Positions 32,665 through 43,781 are shown, numbered from the stretch's first letter. The stretch is DNA of 64,000 nucleotides from CAZTHK01 sp964613215 (GCA_964613215.1 CAZTHK010000002.1:152798-216797), one strand, 5' to 3'. The notes: generated by a model not told the origin, from the sequence alone. A program made the numbers and translations.

Positions 32665-35184
32665 ATGATCTTGCCCTGGAGAAGAATAGCGGTGTCTACG
32701 GCGGTTCTGGTTTTGATTTCGGCGGGGAGTATATTCCCGGATCAGTCACCGGAATTTGACCGCAGCGTGGAAGAGATACAACTTAAAATAGAACAGCGGG
32801 GATACCACTGGACCGCAGAGCATAATTCCATCACAGAGTTGAGCGGGCGGGAATTTCAGCGAATGCTGGGGGCCAGGATACCCCGGGGGTTGAAGAGGAG
32901 GCTGAAGGAGAAGGGGGATGATCATTATCTCTCTTCCTATGCCCTGCCGTCCAGCTACGACTGGCGCGATTACGGTATGGTTACACCGGTAAGGGACCAG
33001 GGGAGCTGCGGCAGCTGCTGGGACTTCGCCGCCATGGGGGCACTGGAAGCAGTTCTTATGATAAATGAGGGGATAGAGTACGATCTGTCAGAGCAGCAGA
33101 TCCTGTCCTGCGAGACCGGTGGATACGGCTGCGACGGAGGGTGGTACTCCTGGGCATGGGACTATATCAGGGATAACGGTTCGGTATCGGAAACCTGCAT
33201 GCCCTACATGGCCTCCGATACCATTCCCTGTACCGATTCCGGCTGTGAGAAACTGGCCACCAACGGCGGCTGGGTGGATGTTCCCAACAATGTAACCGCC
33301 ATCAAGGAGGCGGTGATGATATCACCGGTGGCTACCACTTTTCATGTATACGATGATTTCAGATACTACGGCGGCGGCTGCTACGAGCATGAGGGGAATG
33401 ATCCCATAAATCATGCCGTGGTTATAGTGGGATGGTGCGATACCATGTGTGCGGGGGAGGGAGCCTGGCTGGTAAAGAACAGCTGGGGAACCGACTGGGG
33501 CCTGGACGGATATTTCTGGATAAAGTATGGAAGCTGCAATATCGGGTATGCCACCCAGAGGGTAATGTACGATTCCGGCACCGACATAGTCTATCAGGGT
33601 AACAGCATAGAAGATCCGGGAGGGGATGGGGACGGAAGAGCGGACCCGGGTGAGACTGTGGATATGACAGTGGATATTTTCAATGAGATCATTTCACCCG
33701 CCAGAACCGGTATAAGTGCAACCATTTCATCCCTGTCGGAAATCGCAGAAGTAATACAGCACTATTCTGATTATCCCGATATGCCCCCGGGCGGAAGCTG
33801 CGGCGGCAGCCCGCCCTTTGAGTTTACCGTAGATCCCTTCGCCGCTCCCGGTTCAGAGGCGGAGTTTGTGATAACCATCAGTGCGGACGGAGCATACTCC
33901 AGCCAGGATACCTTCAGTATCATGACAGGGGACTGTCCCGTTCTGCTGGTGGATGATGACGACGGTGCCGGTCTGCAGGAATACCTGGAAGTTTCCCTGG
34001 ATAATAACAATTACCTCTTCGAGGTGTGGGATGAGAGCGAATCAGGCTATATAACCGGTTCCGTGATGCTGGATTATTCCGTGGTGGTGTGGATGACCGG
34101 GGTGCAGGGAGATATAGAGGAGGATAACCGGACAGCTGTATCCTCTTTTCTGGATAGTGGGGGGAGGCTTCTGATTACCGGTCAGGATATCGGCTGGCAG
34201 CTCAACCATGACAATATCCCTGAGGAGGAGCAGTTTTACCGTGATTATCTGCGTGCTGAATACATCTCGGATGATTCGGGATACCGGAGCCTGACCGGAG
34301 TGGCCGGTGATCCGGTGGGGGATGGGTTGTTCTTTGACATAGGAGGGGGAAGTGGCAGCTGTTCCCAGGATTATCCCAGCGAGATAGAACCTTACGGAGG
34401 GGGCAGTGCCGTTCTTGAGTATGCCTCCGGCGAGGAGGGGGCGGTGAGATACCAGGACACTGAAAAGCTGATATATCTGGCCTTCGGCCACGAGGCGGTC
34501 AATACCTCTGCGGACAGGGATACCCTGATGAGAAGATGTCTGGAGTGGCTGGTTGATCAGTGGCCTGATCTGGAGCAGCCCCGGGTCCAGCTGGTTTCTC
34601 CCGACGGTGGTGAGGAGATGGAAGGGGGGGAGAGTTTCGAGATAACATGGAGCGCCTCCGATAACAGGGGGGTAAGTGATATCGACATACTGCGTTCCTA
34701 TGACAGCGGGGCCACCTACCCCGATACCGTCGCCCTGGGAGAGCCCAATGACGGAAGTTACATGTGGACCATTCCGGACAGTTCCTCTTCCACATCCAGA
34801 ATCAGGGTTATTGCCCATGATTCTGCCGGATTGAGTATGTACGACCAGTCGGATTCAGACTTCTCCACCTCTACCACCTCCGGCAATGAGAAGGTACCGG
34901 CGGCGGGAAGGGTGAACCTGTCCCAGAACTTCCCCAATCCCTTTAATCCCTCCACCAGCATAGAATTTAATGTCCCCCGTCCAATGCATGTCAGGATCGA
35001 AATCTACGGTGTCAGGGGCCGGCTGGTAAAGAGGATTCTGGATGAAAGGGTGGAACGGGGACAGCATGAGGTAAAGTGGGAGGGCAGGGATTCACAGGGC
35101 AGGCCGGTGGCATCGGGATTGTACTTCTGCCGGTTGTTTACCCCGGAGGTGACCAGATCGGTCAAAATGGTGCTGATACGGTGA
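32665..35184 (+). CDS. Secreted papain-family cysteine protease with C-terminal sorting domain
   Basis: 839 residues. A signal peptide ('RIAVSTAVLVLISAGSIFP') and short pro-region precede a C1A peptidase domain (about 95-310) with all catalytic residues: oxyanion Gln112, Cys118 ('DQGSCGSCWDFAAMG'), His250 ('NHAVVIVGW') and Asn272 ('VKNSWGTDWG'). A middle region of Ig-like strands and a 'VLLVDDDDGAGLQEYL' Rossmann-like domain follow. The last 75 residues, from 'NLSQNFPNPFNPSTSI' to 'RSVKMVLIR', form the FlgD-like tail used for secretion or surface anchoring in the FCB group. GGGAG precedes the ATG. It probably digests extracellular protein; the substrate is unknown. Confidence 0.92.
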   Translation: MILPWRRIAVSTAVLVLISAGSIFPDQSPEFDRSVEEIQLKIEQRGYHWTAEHNSITELSGREFQRMLGARIPRGLKRRLKEKGDDHYLSSYALPSSYDWRDYGMVTPVRDQGSCGSCWDFAAMGALEAVLMINEGIEYDLSEQQILSCETGGYGCDGGWYSWAWDYIRDNGSVSETCMPYMASDTIPCTDSGCEKLATNGGWVDVPNNVTAIKEAVMISPVATTFHVYDDFRYYGGGCYEHEGNDPINHAVVIVGWCDTMCAGEGAWLVKNSWGTDWGLDGYFWIKYGSCNIGYATQRVMYDSGTDIVYQGNSIEDPGGDGDGRADPGETVDMTVDIFNEIISPARTGISATISSLSEIAEVIQHYSDYPDMPPGGSCGGSPPFEFTVDPFAAPGSEAEFVITISADGAYSSQDTFSIMTGDCPVLLVDDDDGAGLQEYLEVSLDNNNYLFEVWDESESGYITGSVMLDYSVVVWMTGVQGDIEEDNRTAVSSFLDSGGRLLITGQDIGWQLNHDNIPEEEQFYRDYLRAEYISDDSGYRSLTGVAGDPVGDGLFFDIGGGSGSCSQDYPSEIEPYGGGSAVLEYASGEEGAVRYQDTEKLIYLAFGHEAVNTSADRDTLMRRCLEWLVDQWPDLEQPRVQLVSPDGGEEMEGGESFEITWSASDNRGVSDIDILRSYDSGATYPDTVALGEPNDGSYMWTIPDSSSSTSRIRVIAHDSAGLSMYDQSDSDFSTSTTSGNEKVPAAGRVNLSQNFPNPFNPSTSIEFNVPRPMHVRIEIYGVRGRLVKRILDERVERGQHEVKWEGRDSQGRPVASGLYFCRLFTPEVTRSVKMVLIR

Positions 35185-35212
35185 GCGCCCGGGGAAGGGG
35201 GTGTCTTTTCTA

Positions 35213-35232
35213 GCCGGCTGAGAGGAGCCGGC
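35213..35232. terminator. Hairpin after the papain-like protease gene
   Basis: GCCGGCT (35213-35219) and AGCCGGC (35226-35232) form a 7 bp GC-rich stem with loop GAGAGG, 28 bases after the protease stop. No T-run follows, so termination activity is uncertain. The rest of the 244-base gap to the convergent radical SAM gene shows nothing. Confidence 0.35.
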
Positions 35233-35428
35233 CGGGACAAATGCCTGTCAGCCCCGTAGCGGGAGTGAAACTGACCGGTATGTTAAAGTGAAGGTTACCG
35301 ATCCTGCAAGTCCGGATTAAAGAGAGTTGAAGGGAATGGATAGAATCTCACCTTGACTGAGACGGGGCTACCAATACCGCTTTCTGCAATTACAGGTAAA
35401 AGTGATCCATCTGCCGGGAGGCGGGGAG

Positions 35429-36289
35429 TCAATCGTCGAATCCTTCGAAGTTCCTGTCCCTGTATGCATCGCAACGTGAGCAGAGCTCGATCTTCTCACG
35501 CTCTCCCCGGGAGAGGTAGAGGGCGTACTTTCTCCTGGTTTCGCCATTCCATATGTCCAGAACACTCTCCTCTTTTACATCCCCGATAACCGCCCGTCCG
35601 GCAATATCCCAGCAGCACAGCACCGCCCGCCCGTCGGTATAGAAGAACATCTCCTCCCTCATTTTGATACAGGGTTTTCTTACCATCTCAACCCCATTCT
35701 CCCATGCCCAGGTATACAGAGGCACTATCAGGGCCTTATCCGCCCGCTGGCCCCAGTATTCCATGAAGTCATCCTGCTCATCCCTGTTGATATCCATATC
35801 GATCATCCTGACCTCTACCACCACCTGCCGGTCGCTCTGAGAGCTTATCTCTATAAATTGGTTGATATTATCCACCACCCTGTGATAGTCCAGCCCCACC
35901 CTGCACTGGCCGTAGGTTTCCGGCGAGAAGGCATCCACACTGAACCTTACCAGATCGAGCCCGGCTTCTATCAGCTGTTTCGATTTCTTCCCGCTTAGCA
36001 GGTTTCCGTTGGTGTTTATCTCCACTATGGCGGTGGGATCGGACTTGATGTATGAGATAATCTGAGGAAGCCTCTTATCCAGCAATGCTTCATTCTGAAG
36101 GAAGGGCCGGTAAGTAATCCCCAATCCCCTGGTTTCATCAACTATCTTCTTCCATATCCAGTCCGGCATTATCACCGGTTTTCTCTCTATCTTCTTCTGG
36201 GGGCAGAAGGGGCATTTGGCATCACAACCGATAATACTCTCTATCTGAATGTAACCGGGTTGTTCCGGCAGTTTCAAATGTTGGTTCAA
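35429..36289 (-). CDS. Radical SAM/SPASM-like protein
   Basis: 286 residues from TTG 36289 (AAGGTAG upstream). The radical SAM cluster motif is 'GCDAKCPFCPQKK' (CxxxCxxC, about residues 24-31), and a SPASM-like C-terminal cysteine region includes 'CIKMREEMFFYTDGRAVLCC' and 'ELCSRCDAYR', expected to hold auxiliary Fe-S clusters. It starts 3 bases after kdtA ends and is the last gene of an LPS operon. Family members modify peptides, sugars or nucleosides; given the context, modification of a cell-envelope sugar is a guess. Confidence 0.85.
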   Translation of the reverse strand: MNQHLKLPEQPGYIQIESIIGCDAKCPFCPQKKIERKPVIMPDWIWKKIVDETRGLGITYRPFLQNEALLDKRLPQIISYIKSDPTAIVEINTNGNLLSGKKSKQLIEAGLDLVRFSVDAFSPETYGQCRVGLDYHRVVDNINQFIEISSQSDRQVVVEVRMIDMDINRDEQDDFMEYWGQRADKALIVPLYTWAWENGVEMVRKPCIKMREEMFFYTDGRAVLCCWDIAGRAVIGDVKEESVLDIWNGETRRKYALYLSRGEREKIELCSRCDAYRDRNFEGFDD

Positions 36290-36292
36290 TTT

Positions 36293-37606
36293 CTACCTTT
36301 CTTCTTCCAGGTATTCTTTCACTAAATCTAAACAATAAACGGCTGCTCCGCAATTATCCATGATATAATTCCTGGCTATCTTTCCGGTACTCTCCAGCAG
36401 CTCCCGGTCGGAGAGCAGCTTTTCCACCCCCTCTTCCAGGTCGCCGGCGGAATTTACCACTGTACCCGCGCCCAGTTTCACCAGCTCCCGGGCCTCCAGG
36501 GAGTTATCTATACGGGGTCCGAAGAAGACCGGCAGTCCGAATATGGCCGGTTCCATTACATTATGAACGCCGGTGGTGTAGCTGCCTCCCACATAGGCAA
36601 TATCCCCCGCCCGGTAGAGTTCTGCCAGATACCCTATACCATCAACGATGATTACCGGCTTGGTTACCTTCTGCTCTCCCTCAATCCGGGATATGGCTGT
36701 ATGAGAGAGATTCGATTTGTCCAATGCGCCGGATATTTCATCCAGCCTGGAGGGAGACGGTTCATGGGGAGCAAGTATCAGGGCCAGGTCCGGGATCCTA
36801 TCCCTGAGTTTGCTGAAAGCGGGAATGACCACCTTTTCATCCGGCGGCCAGGTACTTCCCGCTATCAGAAAAGGCCTGGAGTCCTCTTTTAGAGCGGGGG
36901 GCAGCTTAACCGCGGAGCTCTCCACCCTGTCGCATACCTGGTCGAATCTGGTATCCCCTCCGGTTACCACCTCCACACCATCTCCCGAATGTTCTCTGAA
37001 TCTTCCGGCATCCTCATCAGAGATGGCGGCTATGGCGGAAAGCATGCCGTAAAGCCCGCCGTAGAACTTCCTGCTCAGCGGATTCAATCTCCCTGAGCCG
37101 GGTGACAGGGTGCCGGAGAGAAGGAGCTGGGGAATGGAACGGCGATTTGCCTCTGTTATCAGATTGGGCCAGAGATCGAATTTGACGTAGACTATCATGT
37201 CAGGCTTGAGAATATCCAGGCAGCGGTTGACATTGCTGCGGCTGTCAACGGGATAGTATTCCACAAATTTCAGAGAGGGGATCCTCGATGACCGGTCGAA
37301 TTTCTGGAAGTAATTCATCCCCGAAGGCGAGAAGAAGGTAAGAGCGAGGTTGAGGTCATCTCCGTATTCCTGCGACAAATGTTTCATCACCGGTTTGGCC
37401 TGTTCGAATTCACCCACCGAGGAGACGTGAAACCATACCAGGCGCTTTGCCGGCGGAAGCTTCCGTGACTTCTCACTCCATCTATCCTGCCAGTTTTTTC
37501 TCCCCTCCAGACCTTCGGCTATCTTATCATTGAACAGTGCTCCCACCCTGGCAGAGGCTCTGGCCAGGGGCAGCAGCATGTTGTAAAGCAGGTTATAAAT
37601 ACTCAT
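36293..37606 (-). CDS. kdtA: 3-deoxy-D-manno-octulosonic acid (Kdo) transferase
   Basis: Inner membrane GT30 enzyme that adds Kdo to lipid A precursor, the first step of LPS core assembly. 437 residues, normal for the family. 'LVWFHVSSVGEFEQAKPVM' with the catalytic Glu, 'DMIVYVKFDLWPNLI', 'LIAGSTWPPDEKVV' and 'DIAYVGGSYTTGVHNVMEP' are the family landmarks in order. The ATG at 37606 has GGGAG upstream. It sits between a heptosyltransferase and a radical SAM gene on the same strand and shows that the organism makes LPS. Confidence 0.95.
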   Translation of the reverse strand: MSIYNLLYNMLLPLARASARVGALFNDKIAEGLEGRKNWQDRWSEKSRKLPPAKRLVWFHVSSVGEFEQAKPVMKHLSQEYGDDLNLALTFFSPSGMNYFQKFDRSSRIPSLKFVEYYPVDSRSNVNRCLDILKPDMIVYVKFDLWPNLITEANRRSIPQLLLSGTLSPGSGRLNPLSRKFYGGLYGMLSAIAAISDEDAGRFREHSGDGVEVVTGGDTRFDQVCDRVESSAVKLPPALKEDSRPFLIAGSTWPPDEKVVIPAFSKLRDRIPDLALILAPHEPSPSRLDEISGALDKSNLSHTAISRIEGEQKVTKPVIIVDGIGYLAELYRAGDIAYVGGSYTTGVHNVMEPAIFGLPVFFGPRIDNSLEARELVKLGAGTVVNSAGDLEEGVEKLLSDRELLESTGKIARNYIMDNCGAAVYCLDLVKEYLEEER

Positions 37607-37684
37607 CCATGAATCTCCCTCGGATTTTCCTCATCCGTTATGCCTTCGGCCCGGCATGTTATAGTATAGTAATGTAAATCTCCG

Positions 37685-38728
37685 TCATCTGGCATTATCT
37701 TTTTCCCTGTTTCCACTCCCTGTTTCAACTATCTCGTAAACCGCCTGTTCGGCCTGCCGTGGTTTTATCCGCCTGAGGCATTTTCTGTTTCTCAGCAAAC
37801 AGGGGCTGGCCCCGTTCCGCGAACAGGGGCGGCACCAGAGTGGTACCTCCAGAACTTTGCTGGAGGGAAGGGAGGGAAAGTACCCGAATTCTTTCACCGT
37901 AGGCCCGAACAGGGCCACGCAGGGGGTGCCCACCGCTTCGGCCATGTGAAGGGGCGCCGAATCGTTGGTTACCAGCGCCGCGCATCTCTCCAGGCAGGCC
38001 GCCGTCTCCAAAAGTGAAAGCCTGCCGGTCAGATCGGTCACCTCTCCTTCCACCTGTCCGGTAATCTCCCGGCTGATCTGCATATCACTCTCTCCGCCCG
38101 TGATTATAACCTGTATTCCCCCGGAGGTAAGCCTTTCTATCAGCCGGGCATAGTATTCCGCCGGCCATCTCTTGGTCTCCCATCTGGCTCCGGGAGCTAC
38201 TGCCACGGTATTTTTGGCGGATATGCCCGTTCCTTTCATGATCCGGACGGCCTTTGCTTTTTCTTCCCTTCCGGGCTGAAGGCTGGTGGATAGGTGGCCG
38301 GTTTTAATTCCGAGTTTTCCGGCCAGCTCGAGATAACGCCGGGTAAGGGGAGTTATACTGCGGAAGAGGTTAATCTTCAGATATATCAGAAAGAATTTGC
38401 TGCCCTGTCTCTTGCTCAGCTGAATCTTCCGGGAGGCGGAGAGTGAATGGTGCAGTATATTACTTCTTAAAACATTGTGGGCATCGATAATAATATCGAA
38501 ATTCTCATCCTTGAGTCTTGCCCTCATATCCATGAGTTCCCCAAAATTCCCTTCTCCCAGTTCATGGATCCGGTCGACTCTGCTGTCGTTATCGAATAAG
38601 GAAGCATACTTCTGCTTGCATACCAGATGGAGTTCACCGGAGTGGTAGTGATCCTTGAGTACACTTATTAATGGGGTTGCCAGAATAAGGTCTCCAAGGG
38701 AACCAAATCGAATAACCAGTATCTTCAA
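37685..38728 (-). CDS. LPS heptosyltransferase-family protein (GT9)
   Basis: 347 residues from TTG 38728 with GGGAG upstream. 'ILVIRFGSLGDLILATPLIS' at the N-terminus, 'KDENFDIIIDAHNVLRS' and 'ALVTNDSAPLHMAEAVGTP' near the C-terminus are typical of GT9 heptosyltransferases (WaaC/WaaF/WaaQ), which add heptose to the Kdo-lipid A core at the inner membrane. The C-terminal cysteines in 'LWCRPCSRNGASPCLLRNRK' also occur in many family members. First gene of the LPS operon with kdtA 78 bases on. Which heptose it adds is not clear. Confidence 0.9.
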   Translation of the reverse strand: MKILVIRFGSLGDLILATPLISVLKDHYHSGELHLVCKQKYASLFDNDSRVDRIHELGEGNFGELMDMRARLKDENFDIIIDAHNVLRSNILHHSLSASRKIQLSKRQGSKFFLIYLKINLFRSITPLTRRYLELAGKLGIKTGHLSTSLQPGREEKAKAVRIMKGTGISAKNTVAVAPGARWETKRWPAEYYARLIERLTSGGIQVIITGGESDMQISREITGQVEGEVTDLTGRLSLLETAACLERCAALVTNDSAPLHMAEAVGTPCVALFGPTVKEFGYFPSLPSSKVLEVPLWCRPCSRNGASPCLLRNRKCLRRIKPRQAEQAVYEIVETGSGNREKDNAR

Positions 38729-39044
38729 ATCAGGCCATCTCCCTTTCTGTAGCTTGCCGGATTCAGGGATGACTATATGATATGACTATCCACAAGTCCA
38801 GCCGAATATAATCAGACCGGTGTATATTGATAATTGATTTGATGAGATAATCCATAATTATTTCACAATAAGAAAAAATATTCTTGATTGAGCAATAAAT
38901 TTATACTAAATTAGGTTATGAATTGGACAATAATTCGATATTTGTCTTATTATGGTTGATTCAGATTGGTGATTAGCTATATTAGCCTCGATTAACAAGT
39001 TACATTGATACAATTAACATGGAAAAAGAAAGGAAAGGGTTAGT
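38729..39044. other. AT-rich divergent intergenic region
   Basis: 316 bases between the heptosyltransferase gene (reverse) and the first XRE-cupin gene (forward), markedly AT-rich compared with neighbouring genes. It must hold promoters for both directions, and the XRE-cupin regulator may act here, but I see no clean promoter pair or long inverted repeat. Confidence 0.4.
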
Positions 39045-39608
39045 TTGGTTAACAAAGAGGTTGAAATCGGTGCCCGTATAAAAAGCTACAGGTTGGCTAA
39101 AGGGTTAACATTGAAGGATATAGAGAACCTGACCAATGTTTCGGCCACTCATGTCTCGGAGATTGAGCGTGGTATGACTTCTCCCACCATGGGGGCACTA
39201 TCCAAGATTGCCAGGGCCATGGATGTAGATGTAGCATACTTTGTCAAGAAGAAGAATATCTCAAAGCTTTCTGTTTTAAACGAAAATGAGAGGAAGAAGA
39301 TGCAGTATGAGGACTGGGGGGCCACCTATTATTCCCTTACCAAGGACCTCTCCAATCCGAAGATCTCCTTTCTGGAGGTTGAGCTGGAGCCGGGGGTGAA
39401 GAGGCCGGAAGAGACCACCACTCATGAGGGCGAGGAGTTTGCGCTTGTAACCAAAGGAGTTATGGAGATAATCATAGGTGAGGAGAAGTATATCCTCAAG
39501 GAGGGTGACAGCATCCACTACAAGGCCACCATGCCTCATGCCATGCGCAATATAGGGGATGCCAAGTGCAAGGCTATCTGGGTTACCATGCCCCCCTACA
39601 GTCTGTAA
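39045..39608 (+). CDS. XRE-cupin transcriptional regulator (1)
   Basis: 187 residues from TTG 39045, with AGGAAAGGG upstream. An N-terminal XRE helix-turn-helix (about 10-65: 'SYRLAKGLTLKDIENLTNVS', 'HVSEIERGMTSPTMGALSKI') is joined to a C-terminal cupin (about 115-180: 'TTTHEGEEFALVTKGVMEI', 'EGDSIHYKATMPHAMRN'). The cupin keeps histidines and acidic residues for a metal or ligand site. Such regulators sense a small molecule and often control amino acid or polyamine genes. A second regulator of the same build follows 39 bases on. Confidence 0.92.
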   Translation: MVNKEVEIGARIKSYRLAKGLTLKDIENLTNVSATHVSEIERGMTSPTMGALSKIARAMDVDVAYFVKKKNISKLSVLNENERKKMQYEDWGATYYSLTKDLSNPKISFLEVELEPGVKRPEETTTHEGEEFALVTKGVMEIIIGEEKYILKEGDSIHYKATMPHAMRNIGDAKCKAIWVTMPPYSL

Positions 39609-39647
39609 GATCAATATAATTTGAATTATCAGGAGGTTCTGAGAGAG

Positions 39648-40211
39648 ATGGTATCGAAGCAGGAGATTGGCAGAAGGATGAAGAAGGTAAGGGAGCAGAA
39701 GCATCTAACCCTTAAGAATGTCGAAGCCAGAGCGGGGATTTCGGCCACCCACATATCAGAGATAGAGAGGGGAAAGACCTCCCCCACCATTAATGCACTT
39801 ATGCGTATAGCTTATTCCCTGGGCAAGGATCCGGCCTATTTCATAGAGAATGATGAGCTGGATGATGTATCCTTTGTTGCTCTCGAGGACAGAAGCGAGA
39901 TAGAGCTGAATCGGGCCAGGGGTGTCCGGGAGATGTTGACCAGATCGATTCCGGGTGGAAGGATAAATGCCCAGTTTATTAACATGGGTCCGTCGGGAGG
40001 GGAGAAGATCAAGGTACATACCCATATCGGCGAGGAGGCGGCGTTGGTATTGAAGGGCGATGTCCGTTTCCGGGTGGATGGAAAGGATTATCAGCTCGGT
40101 GCCGGTGACAGCATCTACTATGAGGCAGACCTGGAGCACGGTTATCTCAACATGTCTGATGAGCAGGAGGCCAGAATCATATGGTTCGGTTCTGAGAGGA
40201 GAATAGACTGA
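39648..40211 (+). CDS. XRE-cupin transcriptional regulator (2)
   Basis: 187 residues from ATG 39648, with AGGAGG 11 bases upstream; a TTG at 39621 would add nine residues. The build is the same as in the preceding gene: XRE domain ('KVREQKHLTLKNVEARAGIS', 'HISEIERGKTSPTINALMRI') and cupin ('VHTHIGEEAALVLKGDVRF', 'GAGDSIYYEADLEHGY'). The two share the 'SATH.SEIERG..SPT..AL..IA' core and equal length, which points to tandem duplication followed by divergence, strongest in the linker. A clear terminator follows. The pair may form heterodimers; targets are unknown. Confidence 0.92.
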   Translation: MVSKQEIGRRMKKVREQKHLTLKNVEARAGISATHISEIERGKTSPTINALMRIAYSLGKDPAYFIENDELDDVSFVALEDRSEIELNRARGVREMLTRSIPGGRINAQFINMGPSGGEKIKVHTHIGEEAALVLKGDVRFRVDGKDYQLGAGDSIYYEADLEHGYLNMSDEQEARIIWFGSERRID

Positions 40212-40235
40212 CCGTTAAGCCCAGTTGATTGCAAG

Positions 40236-40268
40236 AACCGCTATTCCCGCCGGAATAGCGGTTTTTTT
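40236..40268 (+). terminator. Intrinsic terminator after the XRE-cupin pair
   Basis: Stem AACCGCTATTCC/GGAATAGCGGTT with a CGCC loop, followed by a run of T residues. It ends the two-gene regulator operon 25 bases after the stop. Confidence 0.9.
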
Positions 40269-40329
40269 ATTGACAGTGGATTCAGTATGTATCTATAGTT
40301 TCATTAAGATTCACGAGGGGGTGTAATCT

Positions 40330-40680
40330 ATGGAAGAGCAGAGAAAAAACTCAGTTACCAGTGAAGAATTTCTGTTTTCACACCTGATTGCGATGTTTCA
40401 GACTCTGGCGCTTCAGCAGCTGGGCAAGTTAACCAGTCCGGTAAGCGGCAAATTGGAGCGAGATTTGCAGCAGGCAAAGATAACAATAGATATGCTGGAA
40501 ATGATAAATAATAAGATGAAGGGTAATCTCAATGAGAGAGAAAAGAAGCTTCTGGGCGGTGTCCTTATGGAACTGCAGATGAACTACGTGGATGAATCCA
40601 AGAAGAAGGACCAGGCCGGGGAGATGGAGGAAGAGGCTGGGGGAGAAGAAGAGGATGAAGATAAGAACAAGAATGAGTAA
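40330..40680 (+). CDS. DUF1844-family protein
   Basis: 116 residues. 'FLFSHLIAMFQTLALQQLGK' and 'DLQQAKITIDMLEMINNKMK' are the DUF1844 signature. The protein is helical with a very acidic, Glu-rich tail ('GEMEEEAGGEEEDEDKNKNE'). No membrane segment or catalytic motif is apparent. GAGGGGG precedes the ATG. It lies 30 bases before the ompA-like gene and may share its transcript. Family function is unknown. Confidence 0.85.
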   Translation: MEEQRKNSVTSEEFLFSHLIAMFQTLALQQLGKLTSPVSGKLERDLQQAKITIDMLEMINNKMKGNLNEREKKLLGGVLMELQMNYVDESKKKDQAGEMEEEAGGEEEDEDKNKNE

Positions 40681-40710
40681 AGAATACCGCATTTACAGGG
40701 AGGATAAGTA

Positions 40711-42585
<1,875 letters not shown>

Positions 42586-42619
42586 CAGTTGCCGGACCGG
42601 ATATTTGAGACAGGAAATT

Positions 42620-42648
42620 GCGGGGGTTGATTATCAGCCCCCGCTTTG
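42620..42648 (+). terminator. Intrinsic terminator after the ompA-like gene
   Basis: GCGGGGG...CCCCCGC stem, extended inwards by TGAT/ATCA, followed by TTTGTGT. Located 35 bases after the stop. The T-run is short but the stem is strong. Confidence 0.75.
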
Positions 42649-42673
42649 TGTATATAACCTGGCGATCTGACTA

Positions 42674-42854
42674 TTAACATCGATCCGTCAATAATATTAT
42701 TTATGCTGATTGACGAAGCATTCTCTGCCATTCCCGTAATCCGGCAGCCACACCACCTGCGGAGGGATAAATGGAGAGATAATACAGGAGGGCTGGCCTG
42801 TCACCGGAAACAATTTGTAGCCCGCTCAGCATGATTTTAACGGATTGAGGTTAA
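42674..42854. mobile_element. Intergenic inverted-end repeat family 1, copy B
   Basis: 181 bases bounded by TTAACATCGATCCGTCAATA (left) and CGGATTGAGGTTAA (right). The right end, inverted, reads TTAACCTCAATCCG and pairs with the left end with two mismatches. Inner landmarks CCATTCCCGTAATCCGGCAG and CTGGCCTGTCACCGGAAACA match copy A at 28538. It lies between the convergent ompA-like and mazG genes. Confidence 0.6.
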
Positions 42855-42896
42855 TCTGAACAGATCAGGAAGTAAGGAATTAACCAGATCAGATAT

Positions 42897-43697
42897 TCAG
42901 GGTTGCTCTTTCGACTCCTGCCACAGCTCCTCCATTCTGTGCAGGGGGAGTGATTCCAGCTTTTCGCCCCTCTCACCGGCAAGTTCTTCCATCCTGCGGA
43001 AGCGCCTATGGAATTTGGAGTTGGTCTCCTCCAGGGCATTCTCCGGTTCTACATTGAGTCTTCTGGCCAGGTTCACCACGGTAAACAGTATATCTCCGAT
43101 CTCCTCCCTGATCTCCCGGTGTGCCCGCCTGCTGATCGATTCCTCCAGTTCCTTCTTCTCCTCCTCCAGCTTTTCCATGATTCCGGAGATGCCGGGCCAG
43201 TCGAATCCGAAATCCGCAGCCATCTTCTGGAGCAGGCCGGCCTTCCGAAGGGGGGGCATTACGGGGGGAAGCGAGTTCATCGAATAGTGTTCCTTTCTGT
43301 TCTCCTTCTCCTTCTTCTTGACCCGCTCCCAATTCCTGATACTGTCGGATACCGTTTCCACCCTCTCCGAATCGCCGAACACATGGGGATGGCGGCGGAT
43401 TATCTTGGCATGAGCCCGCGATATTACCTCCTGCAGGGAGATATCCTCCTCCCTGGCAAGCAGCTGGTATGTGAACATCCACAGGAAAAAGACATCCCCC
43501 AGTTCTTCGATAATTCTCCCGGTTCGTCCGGATTTCTCAGCCTGAAGGAGTTCGTAACCCTCATCGATAAGGTCGGTGATGATACTATCCATGGTCTGGG
43601 CCCTGTCCCAGGGACAGCCGTTTTCACCCCTGAGGGTGTTCAGGGTTTGCCTCAGCGAAGATATCGCTTCCTCTATGGTATTGTGGCGGTTTTTCAT
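42897..43697 (-). CDS. mazG: Nucleoside triphosphate pyrophosphohydrolase MazG
   Basis: House-cleaning enzyme that hydrolyses NTPs to NMP and pyrophosphate. 266 residues from ATG 43697, or 273 from ATG 43718; neither has a clear Shine-Dalgarno. Two MazG domains are visible: 'NGCPWDRAQTMDSIITDLID' with 'EELGDVFFLWMF' (about 25-80), and a second with 'AADFGFDWPGISGIMEKLEE' and 'EIREEIGDILFTVVNLAR' (about 165-225), each with the EExxE/D metal-binding pattern. It is divergent from uvrA. Confidence 0.95.
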   Translation of the reverse strand: MKNRHNTIEEAISSLRQTLNTLRGENGCPWDRAQTMDSIITDLIDEGYELLQAEKSGRTGRIIEELGDVFFLWMFTYQLLAREEDISLQEVISRAHAKIIRRHPHVFGDSERVETVSDSIRNWERVKKKEKENRKEHYSMNSLPPVMPPLRKAGLLQKMAADFGFDWPGISGIMEKLEEEKKELEESISRRAHREIREEIGDILFTVVNLARRLNVEPENALEETNSKFHRRFRRMEELAGERGEKLESLPLHRMEELWQESKEQP

Positions 43698-43719
43698 AGG
43701 GGTGGAAGTATATACCATA

Positions 43720-43748
43720 TTGAAACAGTCTACAAATATTGATATTAT
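43720..43748 (+). promoter_or_regulatory. Predicted uvrA promoter
   Basis: TTGAAA (43720-43725) and TATTAT (43743-43748) with a 17-base spacer, 33 bases before the uvrA TTG start. It overlaps the 5' end of the divergent mazG gene's leader. Confidence 0.5.
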
Positions 43749-43781
43749 AAAAATTCTGGATCGATTAAGGAGGAGGGCTGT

